Below, in pieces: positions 31,653 through 41,074 of a stretch of 45,579 bases of DNA; position 1 is the stretch's first letter, and the number at the start of each line of letters is the position of its first letter. Source of the DNA: Rhizobium sp. Q54. GTDB lineage: Bacteria; Pseudomonadota; Alphaproteobacteria; Reyranellales; Reyranellaceae. Where the stretch lies: NCBI GenBank assembly GCA_945903635.1, contig CAMDOT010000019.1, positions 1 to 45,579 of the forward strand, written 5' to 3'. The notes under the pieces were generated by a model. That model was not told the origin of the DNA, did no database searches, and worked only from the letters and a program-made list of their open reading frames with translations. The position numbers and the translations under genes were made by a program.

Positions 31653-33446
31653 ATGACCGACTTCGACGACCAGCAGAAGCAATGGCTGCAGGGCTTCGTC
31701 AGCGGTATCGAAGCGCGCAAGGCTGCCGACAGGCTGGCGGGTCGCACCGCCAGTGCGCCAGCGTCCACGCCGCCAGGTAATGGGGGCGGTCCTGACGCCC
31801 TGCAGTACGCTGCCCAGGACCGCGCGGTCGCGGCGGGGGGCAAGCTGGTCGCCGAGGAAACCGCCAAGCGCGCGCGCCATCCGCTCGATCGCTGGGACGA
31901 AGTCGTGGCGCGTGCCGAGGCGGGCCAGTTCCCGAAGGGAGCAGACGTCCTGCTTACCAAGTATCATGGCCTGTTCTATGTCGCGCCGACGCAGAACGCC
32001 TACATGTGCCGGCTGCGCATCCCCAACGGCATCCTGAACGCCTGGCAGATGCGCGGTCTTGCCGACGCTGCCGATTCCTTTGGCGGCGGCTACGCCGACG
32101 TCACGACCCGCGCCAATCTGCAGATCCGCGAGATTGCGGCGGCGCACGGCGTCGATCTTCTGCTGGCGGTCCAGGATCTCGGCCTGACGGCGCGCGGTTC
32201 CGGCGCCGACAATATTCGCAACATCACCGGCAGCCCGACCGCCGGCATCGATCCGCAGGAACTTTTGGACACGCGACCGCTGTGTCGCGCCATGCATCAC
32301 TACATCCTCAATCACCGTGAGATGTATGGACTGCCGCGCAAGTTCAATATCGCCTTCGATGGTGGTGGCCGCGTGCCGGTCCTGGAAGACACCAACGACA
32401 TCGGCTTCGTGGCCGCCGAGGTAACGGGCGGTGCGGGATTTGAGCCCGGTGTCTATTTCCATCTTCAGCTGGGCGGCATCACGGGCCATCTCGATTTCGC
32501 CTTCGGGACTGGAATCCTCCTGAAGCCCGGGGAGTGTGTGACGGTGGCGGGCGCTGTGGTCCGGGCCTTTGCCGTCCATGGCGATCGTACCAACCGACTG
32601 AAGGCGCGCCTGAAATATGTGATCGACCGGATGGGTCGCGACGCGTTTCTCAAGGAAGTCGAGAAGGAATACGGCAAGGCACTTCCTCGCGCCGCCGGCG
32701 CTGAAATCGCGCCGCGCGTGCAGGCCGACAAGCATGGCCATATCGGCGTTCATGACCAGAAGCAGGCAGGCCTCAACTATCTCGGGTTGGTTCTGCCGGT
32801 GGGCCGGATCACCTCCGAGCAGATGCGCGGCATTGCGGAGATCTCCGAGCGCTTCGGCAGCGGAACGCTCCGGCTCACCGTGTGGCAGAATCTGCTCATC
32901 TCCGACGTCGCCGACCGCGACGTCGGTATCTGCATCTCCGCCGTCAACGCGCTGGGCCTCGGGATCGAGGCCAGCGCCATCCGCCGCGGCCTCGTCGCCT
33001 GCACCGGCAATGCCGGCTGCAAGTTCGCCGCTTCCAACACCAAGGGTCATGCGCTGAAGCTCGCCGACTACCTCGAGGCCCGCGTGGCGGTCGACACGCC
33101 GGTGAACATCCACCTGACGGGCTGCCATCATTCGTGCGCCCAGCATTATGTCGGCGACATCGGGCTGCTGGCGGCGAAGGTCGATCGCGGCGAGGACAGT
33201 GTCGAGGGCTATCATGTCTATATCGGTGGCGGCGCCGCATCGACTGCCGAGCAGGCGATGGCGCGCGAGTATGCGCAGGGAATAGCGTTCGACGAGTTGC
33301 CGATGCTGCTGGAGAAACTGCTGGCGGCCTATCTCGAGCATCGAGCCACCGCCACGGAATCGTTCTTCGAGTTCTGCCGTCACCATGAGATTGCCGAGCT
33401 GCACGAGCTGGCCAATCGCGTGCCGCTGCGGGCGCTGGCCGCATGA
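31653..33446 (+). CDS. nirA: Ferredoxin-type assimilatory nitrite reductase NirA
   Basis: A 597-residue sirohaem/4Fe-4S protein of the nitrite/sulfite reductase family. Cluster ligands are C450 and C456 (ACTGNAGCKFA) and C491 and C495 (GCHHSC). The two ferredoxin-like half-domains are visible (FYVAPTQNAYMCRLRIPNGILNAWQMRGLAD; GRITSEQMRGIAEISERFGSGTLRLTVWQNLLI). It reduces nitrite to ammonium with six electrons, probably from ferredoxin, in the cytoplasm. It starts eight bases after the ATPase stop and overlaps the next gene by four bases (ATGA). CysG, the sirohaem supplier, is encoded at the operon end. Confidence 0.94.
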   Translation: MTDFDDQQKQWLQGFVSGIEARKAADRLAGRTASAPASTPPGNGGGPDALQYAAQDRAVAAGGKLVAEETAKRARHPLDRWDEVVARAEAGQFPKGADVLLTKYHGLFYVAPTQNAYMCRLRIPNGILNAWQMRGLADAADSFGGGYADVTTRANLQIREIAAAHGVDLLLAVQDLGLTARGSGADNIRNITGSPTAGIDPQELLDTRPLCRAMHHYILNHREMYGLPRKFNIAFDGGGRVPVLEDTNDIGFVAAEVTGGAGFEPGVYFHLQLGGITGHLDFAFGTGILLKPGECVTVAGAVVRAFAVHGDRTNRLKARLKYVIDRMGRDAFLKEVEKEYGKALPRAAGAEIAPRVQADKHGHIGVHDQKQAGLNYLGLVLPVGRITSEQMRGIAEISERFGSGTLRLTVWQNLLISDVADRDVGICISAVNALGLGIEASAIRRGLVACTGNAGCKFAASNTKGHALKLADYLEARVAVDTPVNIHLTGCHHSCAQHYVGDIGLLAAKVDRGEDSVEGYHVYIGGGAASTAEQAMAREYAQGIAFDELPMLLEKLLAAYLEHRATATESFFEFCRHHEIAELHELANRVPLRALAA

Positions 33447-35041
33447 ACGTCATGACACCCGTGCCGTCGCTGATTCCGGAGAATGCGCCATTCTCGACTG
33501 AGCAGCGTGCCTGGTTGAACGGCTTCTTTTCGGCCTACCTCGGCGTCACTGCGGAGACCGGAGCCGGGGAAATCGGAGCCGGTGAAGGTCCCGAACCATC
33601 CGAACCCGAGGATTTCCCCTGGCATGACGCATCGCTCGCCATGCCGGAGCGGATGGAGCTCGCTAAGGAGGCGAAGCCCGAACGCAAGCTGATGGCGGCG
33701 ATGGCGCAGCTCGATTGCGGCCAGTGCGGCTATCTCTGCCAGACCTACGCCGAGGCGGTGTGGTCGGGCACCGAGGCCGACATGGGCCGCTGCGTGCCGG
33801 GCGGCAAGGAAACCCAGCGCAAACTAAAGGAACTGGTGGCGGCGTTGGAGGGCGAACGCGGCACACCTGCCGCCGCGCCGGTTACCAAGTCCGGTGGCGC
33901 TCTTGGCTTCTCGCGCGACCGGCCCGCCCTTGCCACGCTGGTCGACGCCCATCCGCTGAATCGTCCCGGCTCCGAAAAGGACGTGCGCCACGTCGTGTTC
34001 GATCTGTCGACCACCGATGTGAGCTACGAGGCCGGCGACAGCCTGGGAGTCTTCGCGCGCAAGAACCCGCAGCTGGTCCAGGCCGTGCTCGATCGCGTCG
34101 GCGCCACGGGTGAGGAGGTTGTGGCCTATGACGGCGAGGCGCTGCCGCTCCGCCAGGTCCTGCTGAGCAAGGTCGACATCGCCCGCCCCAGCGACGAGTG
34201 CATGCTGTTTCTCGCGACCCGTGCCTTCGATGGCGAAGAGGCCCTGAAGCTGCAAGCGCTGGCCGAGGGCAAGGGTCCGTCGGAGCTGGCCGATGCCGAC
34301 CTGCTCGATCTCCTGCATGCCTTCCCCTCGGTGATGCCGTCCCTGCCGGGCCTGTTGAAGTCGCTCGACCGCTTGCAGCCCCGGCTCTACTCGATCGCCT
34401 CCTCGTCGAAGGCCCACCCGCGCGAGGTCCATCTTACGGTGTCGGCGGTGCGCTGGGACAGCAACGACCGCACGCGCACCGGCATCGGCTCCTGCTATCT
34501 CGCCGACTTCGCCAAGCCGGGCGATGTCGTCCCGGTGTTCATCCAGAAGAGCCACGGCTTCGGCCCGCCCGCCGACGACAGCGCGCCCGCCATCATGGTC
34601 GGACCCGGTACCGGCATCGCGCCGTTCCGCGCCTTTCTCGAGGAGCGCGAGGCGCGTGGTGCCGCATCGGGAAAGAAGGGGGGCAGGAACTGGTTGTTCT
34701 TCGGCGAGCAGAAGCGCGCCACCGATTTCCTCTACGAGGACCAGATCATCGACTGGCAGCGCCGCGGCATCCTCAGCCGCCTCGACATCGCCTTCTCGCG
34801 TGATCAGGCCGAGAAGATCTACGTCCAGGACCGCATGCGCGAGAATGCGGCGGAGCTGTGGGCCTGGCTGGAAGAGGGCGCCCACTTCTATGTCTGCGGC
34901 GACGCCAAGCGCATGGCCAAGGACGTCGAAGACACGCTGCTGCGGATCGCGGCCCAGCACGGCGGCAAGAGTGCCGGCGAGGCCAAGGCTTGGCTCGACG
35001 GACTCGCCAAGGCCGGCCGCTATCAGCGCGATGTCTACTGA
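33443..35041 (+). CDS. Sulfite-reductase-alpha-like Fe-S/FAD reductase
   Basis: A 532-residue NADPH-dependent diflavin-reductase-like protein. In place of the N-terminal flavodoxin domain it has a short cysteine motif (C92, C95, C99, C117: LDCGQCGYLCQTYAEAVWSG...GRCVPGG) that should bind an Fe-S cluster. The FAD domain follows (YEAGDSLGVFARKNP, RLYSIASSSKAHP, GIGSCYLAD), then the NADPH domain (MVGPGTGIAPFRAFLEER, WLFFGEQKR, FYVCGDAKRMAKDVEDTL). It probably feeds electrons from NADPH to NasA, perhaps also NirA (inference from operon). It overlaps nirA by four bases and lies directly before nasA. Confidence 0.9.
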   Translation: MNVMTPVPSLIPENAPFSTEQRAWLNGFFSAYLGVTAETGAGEIGAGEGPEPSEPEDFPWHDASLAMPERMELAKEAKPERKLMAAMAQLDCGQCGYLCQTYAEAVWSGTEADMGRCVPGGKETQRKLKELVAALEGERGTPAAAPVTKSGGALGFSRDRPALATLVDAHPLNRPGSEKDVRHVVFDLSTTDVSYEAGDSLGVFARKNPQLVQAVLDRVGATGEEVVAYDGEALPLRQVLLSKVDIARPSDECMLFLATRAFDGEEALKLQALAEGKGPSELADADLLDLLHAFPSVMPSLPGLLKSLDRLQPRLYSIASSSKAHPREVHLTVSAVRWDSNDRTRTGIGSCYLADFAKPGDVVPVFIQKSHGFGPPADDSAPAIMVGPGTGIAPFRAFLEEREARGAASGKKGGRNWLFFGEQKRATDFLYEDQIIDWQRRGILSRLDIAFSRDQAEKIYVQDRMRENAAELWAWLEEGAHFYVCGDAKRMAKDVEDTLLRIAAQHGGKSAGEAKAWLDGLAKAGRYQRDVY

Positions 35042-35042
35042 G

Positions 35043-37652
35043 ATGGTCCGCACCACTTGCCCCTATTGCGGCGTCGGTTGCGGGATCGTGGCGACACCCG
35101 ATGGTCGCGGTGGCGCCGGCATCGCGGGCGATATCGAGCATCCGGCCAATCGCGGGCGGCTTTGCTCCAAGGGCGCGGCGCTGGGTGAGACGCTGTCGCT
35201 GGAAGACCGGCTGCTTCATCCCGAGATCGATGGCCGCCGCGTCTCGTGGGAGACGGCGCTCGACACGGTGGCCGGCGGCTTCCGCGATGTCATCGCCGAG
35301 CACGGGCCCGACGCCGTGGCCTTCTACGTCTCGGGCCAGCTCCTTACCGAGGACTATTACGCCGCCAACAAGCTGATCAAAGGCTTCCTTGGAACGGCCA
35401 ACATCGACACCAACTCCAGGCTCTGCATGGCCTCGTCGGTGGCGGGCCATAAGCGCGCCTTCGGCGCCGACACGGTGCCCGGCCTCTACGAGGATTTCGA
35501 GCTGGCCGACCTCGTCGTGCTGGTCGGCAGCAACCTCGCCTGGTGTCATCCCGTCCTGTTCCAGCGTCTGGAGGCCGCCAAGCGCGCGCGGCCTGGAATG
35601 AATGTCGTGGTGATCGATCCGCGCCGCACCGACACCTGCGAGATTGCCGACCTGCACCTGGCGCTTCGGCCGGGCAGCGATGTCGCCCTGTTCAACGGCT
35701 TGCTGGTCGAACTGCACCGCCGCGGCGTCACGGCAAAGAAGTACGTTGAGCAGCATACGGCGGGCCTCGAGGAGGCGCTGATGGCGGCGCGGGCCAGCGA
35801 TCTAGAAGCCTGCGGATTGCCGGCGGCCGATGTCGCGACCTTCGTCGAGTGGTTCGCGCGCGCCGACAAGACGGTGACGCTCTATTCGCAGGGCGTGAAC
35901 CAGTCGAGCGCCGGCGTCGACAAGGTGAATGCCATCATAAACTGCCATCTCCTGACCGGGCGCATCGGCCGGCCGGGCATGGGGCCGTTCTCGATCACCG
36001 GCCAACCCAATGCCATGGGCGGCCGCGAGGTTGGCGCGCTTTCCAACACGCTGGCCGCGCACATGGACTTCGCCCTCGAAGATGTCGATCGTGTCGGCCG
36101 CTTCTGGCAGAGCCCCGGAATGGCGAAGCGGCCCGGGCTGAAAGCGGTCGAACTGTTCGACGCGGTGAAGTCCGGTCGCATAAAGGCGATCTGGATCATG
36201 GCGACCAATCCGGTCGCCAGCCTGCCCGATGCTGGCGCCGTGCGCGCCGCGCTGCGGGCCTGCGAGCTGTCGGTCGTCTCCGAGGCGGTGCGTGCCACCG
36301 ACACCGTCGATGCCTGCCGCATCCGCCTGCCGGCGCTGGCCTGGGCGGAGAAGAACGGCACCGTCACCAACTCCGAACGCGGCATCTCTCGGCAGCGGCC
36401 GTTCCTTCCCGTGCCCGGCCCGGCGCGGCAGGACTGGTGGATTGTGGCCGAGGTCGCGCGCCGCCTGGGTTTTGGCGAAGCCTTCGCCTGGAACAGCGTC
36501 GCCGATATTTTTCGCGAGCACGCGGCGCTCTCGGCCTTCGAGAATGATGGCCGCCGCGATTTCGACATCGGCGCTTACGCCGCCATCGACGATGCGGAGT
36601 ACGATCGGCTCTCGCCTTTCGTCTGGCCCGCCCGCGTCGGTGCAGCGAACGGCGGACGCTTCTTCGCCGACGGCGGCTTCTATCACGGCGATCGCCGGGC
36701 ACGCTTCATCGCGACGTCGCCGCGTGCGCCCATGCATGCGCCCAGCGCCGAGCGGCCGCTCAGTCTCAACACCGGCCGCGTCCGCGACCAGTGGCACACC
36801 ATGACTCGGACGGGAAAGTCGGTGCGTCTCGCCGGCCATCGACCCGAGCCGTTGATCGAACTGCACCCCGACGATGGATTGGCGCGCGGCCTGGACGACG
36901 GCGACATCGCTGAAGTGACGAGCGCCTGGGGTCGCGCGGCGCTGCGCGTCCACCTTACTGACTCCTTACGGGTAGGTGACGCTTTCGCGCCGATGCACTG
37001 GACGGCGCAGGTCTCGCGCGCTGGGGCCATCAACGCTGCGGTCAATCCCGCCGTCGATCCGATCTCCGGCCAACCTGAGCTCAAGCACACGCCGGTCGAA
37101 ATTCGACGTCTAGATATGCGCTGGCATGGCACGATTCTCGCTCGCCGACCGGTGATGCTGCCTGAGGTCACCTACTGGGCGCGCGCGAAGGGCGCCGGCT
37201 ACTACGCCTACCTGCTGGCGGGCGAGCAGCCGCTCGCCGCCGCCCGTCAAGCGCTGTCGGCTGCGATGTGCGCGACCAATCCCGGGCCCTGGCTGAACGG
37301 CGAGCAGGGCGTGGGCGCGGTCATCAGCGACGGCCGGCTCGAGGCCGTGCTGGTGCTGGGCACCGCGCACGACGAGCGGGCGCGCGATCGCTTCGCGCCG
37401 TTCATGGCGATGGATCGTCTCTCGGTCGAGGACCGCAACGTGGCGCTGCATGGCGGCGAAGCGGCCGACCGAGGTGGCGAGATCTGTGCCTGCTTCGGCG
37501 TGTCGACGGCCGCGGTGACGGCCGCGATCGGCAAGGGCGCCACCTCGCTTGCGGCCTTGGGTGCCGTCACCCGTGCCGGCACCAACTGCGGTTCCTGCCG
37601 TCCCGAATTGCGGGCGTTGCTGCGTGCGCTGCGACAGAGCGAGGCGGCGTGA
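35043..37652 (+). CDS. nasA: Assimilatory nitrate reductase catalytic subunit NasA
   Basis: A protein of about 869 residues in the molybdopterin (bis-MGD) oxidoreductase family. The N-terminal 4Fe-4S ligands are C6, C9, C13 and C41 (TTCPYCGVGCG, GRLCSKG). Cofactor-binding text includes TNSRLCMASSVAGHKRAFG, the Cys a likely Mo ligand, and QPNAMGGREVG. The C-terminus adds a BFD-like 2Fe-2S domain (ICACFGVS...TNCGSCRPELRALL), as in Klebsiella-type NasA. It reduces nitrate to nitrite in the cytoplasm. ATG 35043 is one base past the flavoprotein stop; ATG 35031 is an alternative. It overlaps cysG by one base. Confidence 0.94.
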   Translation: MVRTTCPYCGVGCGIVATPDGRGGAGIAGDIEHPANRGRLCSKGAALGETLSLEDRLLHPEIDGRRVSWETALDTVAGGFRDVIAEHGPDAVAFYVSGQLLTEDYYAANKLIKGFLGTANIDTNSRLCMASSVAGHKRAFGADTVPGLYEDFELADLVVLVGSNLAWCHPVLFQRLEAAKRARPGMNVVVIDPRRTDTCEIADLHLALRPGSDVALFNGLLVELHRRGVTAKKYVEQHTAGLEEALMAARASDLEACGLPAADVATFVEWFARADKTVTLYSQGVNQSSAGVDKVNAIINCHLLTGRIGRPGMGPFSITGQPNAMGGREVGALSNTLAAHMDFALEDVDRVGRFWQSPGMAKRPGLKAVELFDAVKSGRIKAIWIMATNPVASLPDAGAVRAALRACELSVVSEAVRATDTVDACRIRLPALAWAEKNGTVTNSERGISRQRPFLPVPGPARQDWWIVAEVARRLGFGEAFAWNSVADIFREHAALSAFENDGRRDFDIGAYAAIDDAEYDRLSPFVWPARVGAANGGRFFADGGFYHGDRRARFIATSPRAPMHAPSAERPLSLNTGRVRDQWHTMTRTGKSVRLAGHRPEPLIELHPDDGLARGLDDGDIAEVTSAWGRAALRVHLTDSLRVGDAFAPMHWTAQVSRAGAINAAVNPAVDPISGQPELKHTPVEIRRLDMRWHGTILARRPVMLPEVTYWARAKGAGYYAYLLAGEQPLAAARQALSAAMCATNPGPWLNGEQGVGAVISDGRLEAVLVLGTAHDERARDRFAPFMAMDRLSVEDRNVALHGGEAADRGGEICACFGVSTAAVTAAIGKGATSLAALGAVTRAGTNCGSCRPELRALLRALRQSEAA

Positions 37653-39103
37653 TGCAAGCCTTCCCGCTCTTCATGTCGCTGCAGGGCCGCCGCGCGCTGG
37701 TGGTCGGCGGCACCGAGGCGGCGGCGCGCAAGGTCGAGCTGCTGCTGTCGGCCGGCGCGCAGGTGACGCTGATCGCCGACACCGTCGTGGGCGAGATCGC
37801 CCAGCTGATCGACGAGGGCCGCATCTCCTGGGCGGGCCGCGCCTTCGACGACGAAGATCTCGCCGGCGTGTCGCTGGTCGTCGTCGCAAGCGACGACGAG
37901 GCCTTGCAGGCGCGCGTATCGCTCGCCGCCCAGCAGCGCTGCCTGCCGGTGAACGTCGTCGACCGTCCGAAGCTCTCGAGCTTCATCATGCCCGCTATCG
38001 TCGACCGGGCGCCCATTACCATCGCCATCTCGACCGGCGGGGCGGCACCCGCGCTGGCGCGGCGCATCCGGGCCGAGATCGAGCGGGCGATGCCGGCGGC
38101 CATCGGCCGGCTCGCGCGCTTCGCCGAGGTCTTCCGTACCCAGGTCCGCCGCACGCTCGACCAGGCGCCGGTGCGCCGCCGCTTCTGGGACCGCGTGTTC
38201 GAGGGCCGCATCGGCGAGCTGGCGCTGGCCGGCGACGAGATCGGCGCCCGGCGCGAGCTGATCAGGCTGCTGGATGGTGCGCGCTCCGAGGCGCCGACGG
38301 TCGGCATGGTGCATCTGGTCGGTGCCGGCCCCGGCGATCCCGACCTGCTGACGATGAAGGCCCACCGGCTGCTGCAGCGCGCCGATGTCGTGGTCTACGA
38401 CCGCCTGGTCTCGGCCGAGGTGCTGGCGATGGCGCGGCGCGACGCCGAGCGGCTCTACGTCGGCAAGCGCCGCGGCAACCATTCGATGTCCCAGGACGAG
38501 ATCAACGCCCGCCTCGTGGCGCTGGCCCGTGCCGGCAAGAGCGTGGTGCGGCTGAAGGGCGGCGACCCCTTCGTGTTCGGCCGTGGCGGCGAGGAGATCG
38601 CAGCCCTTGCCCAGGCCGGCATCGCCGTCGAGGTCGTGCCGGGCGTGACCGCCGCACTCGGCTGTGCCGCCAGCGCCGGCATCCCGCTCACCCATCGCGA
38701 CCATGCCCAGGCCTGTGTCTTCGTGACCGGCCATCGCAAGGCCGGCCCTCTCGGAGAGCAATACCTCGACCTCGACTGGCCGATGCTGGCCCGGCCGCGC
38801 CAGACCGTCGTCATCTATATGGGCGTCGAGGCCCTGCCCACGATCGCCACTCAGCTCGTGGCCCACGGCCTGCCGGCGTCGACCCCTGTCGCGCTGATCG
38901 AGAACGGCACGACCGATCGCGAGCGCCGGGTCGTCGGCACGCTGGCCACCATCGAGCGCCAAGCGATGCGTGCCCGGCTGGACGGCCCGACGCTTTGCGT
39001 GGTGGGTGAGGTCGTTGGCCTCGCGCTGACTGATTTCAGGGGTGCCCAAAATGGGGCCGAAAAGGCGAGTGAATTTAAGTTTGAGTCGAGAGTCGGTCTC
39101 TGA
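37652..39103 (+). CDS. cysG: Sirohaem synthase CysG (fused)
   Basis: A 483-residue fusion. Residues 1 to about 210 are precorrin-2 dehydrogenase/ferrochelatase (RRALVVGGTEAAARKVELLLSAGAQVTLIAD, NVVDRPKLSSFIMPAIVDRAPITIAISTGGAAPALARRIR). The remainder is uroporphyrinogen-III C-methyltransferase (VHLVGAGPGDPDLLTMKAHRLLQRADVVVYDRLVS, VRLKGGDPFVFGRGGEEIAAL, EVVPGVTAALGCAASAGIPLTHRDHA). It makes sirohaem from uroporphyrinogen III in three steps, supplying NirA. ATG 37652 overlaps the nasA stop (TGATG). Last gene of the nitrate operon. Confidence 0.94.
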   Translation: MQAFPLFMSLQGRRALVVGGTEAAARKVELLLSAGAQVTLIADTVVGEIAQLIDEGRISWAGRAFDDEDLAGVSLVVVASDDEALQARVSLAAQQRCLPVNVVDRPKLSSFIMPAIVDRAPITIAISTGGAAPALARRIRAEIERAMPAAIGRLARFAEVFRTQVRRTLDQAPVRRRFWDRVFEGRIGELALAGDEIGARRELIRLLDGARSEAPTVGMVHLVGAGPGDPDLLTMKAHRLLQRADVVVYDRLVSAEVLAMARRDAERLYVGKRRGNHSMSQDEINARLVALARAGKSVVRLKGGDPFVFGRGGEEIAALAQAGIAVEVVPGVTAALGCAASAGIPLTHRDHAQACVFVTGHRKAGPLGEQYLDLDWPMLARPRQTVVIYMGVEALPTIATQLVAHGLPASTPVALIENGTTDRERRVVGTLATIERQAMRARLDGPTLCVVGEVVGLALTDFRGAQNGAEKASEFKFESRVGL

Positions 39104-39145
39104 TAGGACGGTCTGTGACATAAATACAACAATTCAGGGGCCGGA

Positions 39146-39928
39146 ATGCGGTTATACGTGATGAGCGTGGCAGCCTTGCTGGCGATTGCCGGTACAGCTA
39201 CCGCCCAGACCAACCCCGCCGGATCGGTGACACCCGAAGTCCTGCGCGGCACCTCCGCCGATACGGCGGCCAGCAAGAAGACTCCCGCCGGCGCCAAGGT
39301 CGCGGCGCCCGCCAAGTCCACCGCGGTTCAGAAGACCGCCACCACCCAGAAGACCGCGGCCGTGACGCCCGCCGCCAAGCGCAGCGCCGCCCAGCGCACC
39401 ACCCCTGAGACCCTACGCGCCGCCCGCTACGGCGGCTTTGCGCCGGCCCAGCCGCCCGGCCCGCCGCCGCCGCTCGACACGGTGAGCCCGCGCAGCCTCA
39501 GCCTGGTCAACTTCAACACCCAGGAAGTGCTCACCGTCACCTACTGGTCGAACGGCGCCTACCACCGCGACGCGCTCAACAAGCTCAACCACTTCCTGCG
39601 CGACAGCCGCGACAGTGCCGAGACCGAGATGGACCCGCTGCTGTTCGACGTGCTGTGGCACACCACGCGCATCGTGGGCTACGGCGGCTCGATCGAGGTG
39701 CTGTCGGCCTACCGCTCGCCCACCAGCAATGCCTGGCTGGCCAGCGTCAGCCGCGGCGTGGCGCGCGACAGCCAGCACATGAACGGCAACGCCATGGACA
39801 TCCGCTTCCCCGGCGTCGCGGTCTACCAGATCCGCCAGGCCGCCCGTTCGCTGCAGATGGGCGGCGTCGGCTTCTATCCGCGCTCCGGTTTCGTCCATCT
39901 CGACACCGGCTCCGTTCGGTATTGGTAA
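39146..39928 (+). CDS. Exported DUF882 / M15-type peptidase-like protein
   Basis: A 260-residue protein with a signal peptide (LYVMSVAALLAIAGTATAQ), a low-complexity Ala/Lys/Thr-rich linker (about 45-105), and a C-terminal DUF882 (YcbK-like) domain. The zinc-peptidase pattern is seen in SAYRSPTSNAWL, SQHMNGNAMDIRFPG (His and Asp ligands) and GFVHLDTG (third ligand). The domain is related to M15 murein peptidases, so a role on peptidoglycan in the periplasm is likely. The next gene starts 23 bases later. Confidence 0.88.
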   Translation: MRLYVMSVAALLAIAGTATAQTNPAGSVTPEVLRGTSADTAASKKTPAGAKVAAPAKSTAVQKTATTQKTAAVTPAAKRSAAQRTTPETLRAARYGGFAPAQPPGPPPPLDTVSPRSLSLVNFNTQEVLTVTYWSNGAYHRDALNKLNHFLRDSRDSAETEMDPLLFDVLWHTTRIVGYGGSIEVLSAYRSPTSNAWLASVSRGVARDSQHMNGNAMDIRFPGVAVYQIRQAARSLQMGGVGFYPRSGFVHLDTGSVRYW

Positions 39929-39950
39929 GCTTCGCTACTGGTAATGTAGC

Positions 39951-40431
<481 letters not shown>

Positions 40432-40451
<20 letters not shown>

Positions 40452-41001
40452 CGTCCTGGAGATAGGCGAGCTCATCGGGCGTGCTCGCGCGGCCCAGCAC
40501 CTCGTTGCGATGTGGGAAGCGGCCGAAGCGGGCGACGACGTCGCGGTGCTCCGCCGCCGATTGCAGATTCTCCTCGCCGCCGATCGTGTCGAACAGCGCG
40601 CAGGCCATGAGCTGGTCGGCCAGCACCTCGCTGTGGCCGAACGGCATGTAGAAGAAGAGCCTGTGGTTGGACGAGAAGGCCACCGGATAGAAGCGGGCGA
40701 GCGAAAGCCGCGCCGTCTCCAGCGCCTTGGCGTCGCCGCAGAAGGCGCGGTCGGTTTTGCGGAAGCAATTGCGCGGGAACTGGTCGCACAAAAGAATCAG
40801 CGCCAGCGCGCCCTCGGGCGACTCGCGCCAGGCATCGAGTTCGCCCGCCACCGCCTGCTCGATCCGGGCGCCGAAGCGCGCCACCGTCTCGGCGTCGAAC
40901 TCCGGGGTGCTGCGCCACCAGATCTCGCGCGCCTTGGCGTGGTCGGGATGGCCCAGCGGCAGGAACCAGAAATCGAGGATGTCTCGGATGGTGGCGGTCA
41001 T
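40432..41001 (-). CDS. DUF924 family protein
   Basis: A 189-residue all-helical protein with DUF924 hallmarks: [61 protein letters not shown] and [24 protein letters not shown]. Biochemical role unknown; the fold is tetratricopeptide-like. It diverges from the sulfatase gene across a palindromic repeat. Confidence 0.9.
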
Positions 41002-41009
41002 ATGATGGT

Positions 41010-41055
41010 GTCATCCTGAACGAAGTGAAGGATCCTTCGCTGCGCTCAGGATGAC
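41010..41055. repeat. GTCATCCTGA palindromic element
   Basis: GTCATCCTGA (41010-41019) pairs with TCAGGATGAC (41046-41055) around an inner palindrome GAAGGATCCTTC, forming a cruciform-type repeat common in alphaproteobacteria. It sits in the divergent promoter region and contains an ATG in frame with the sulfatase gene. Confidence 0.8.
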
Positions 41056-41074
41056 AAGCAAGAGGAAACTCGCC

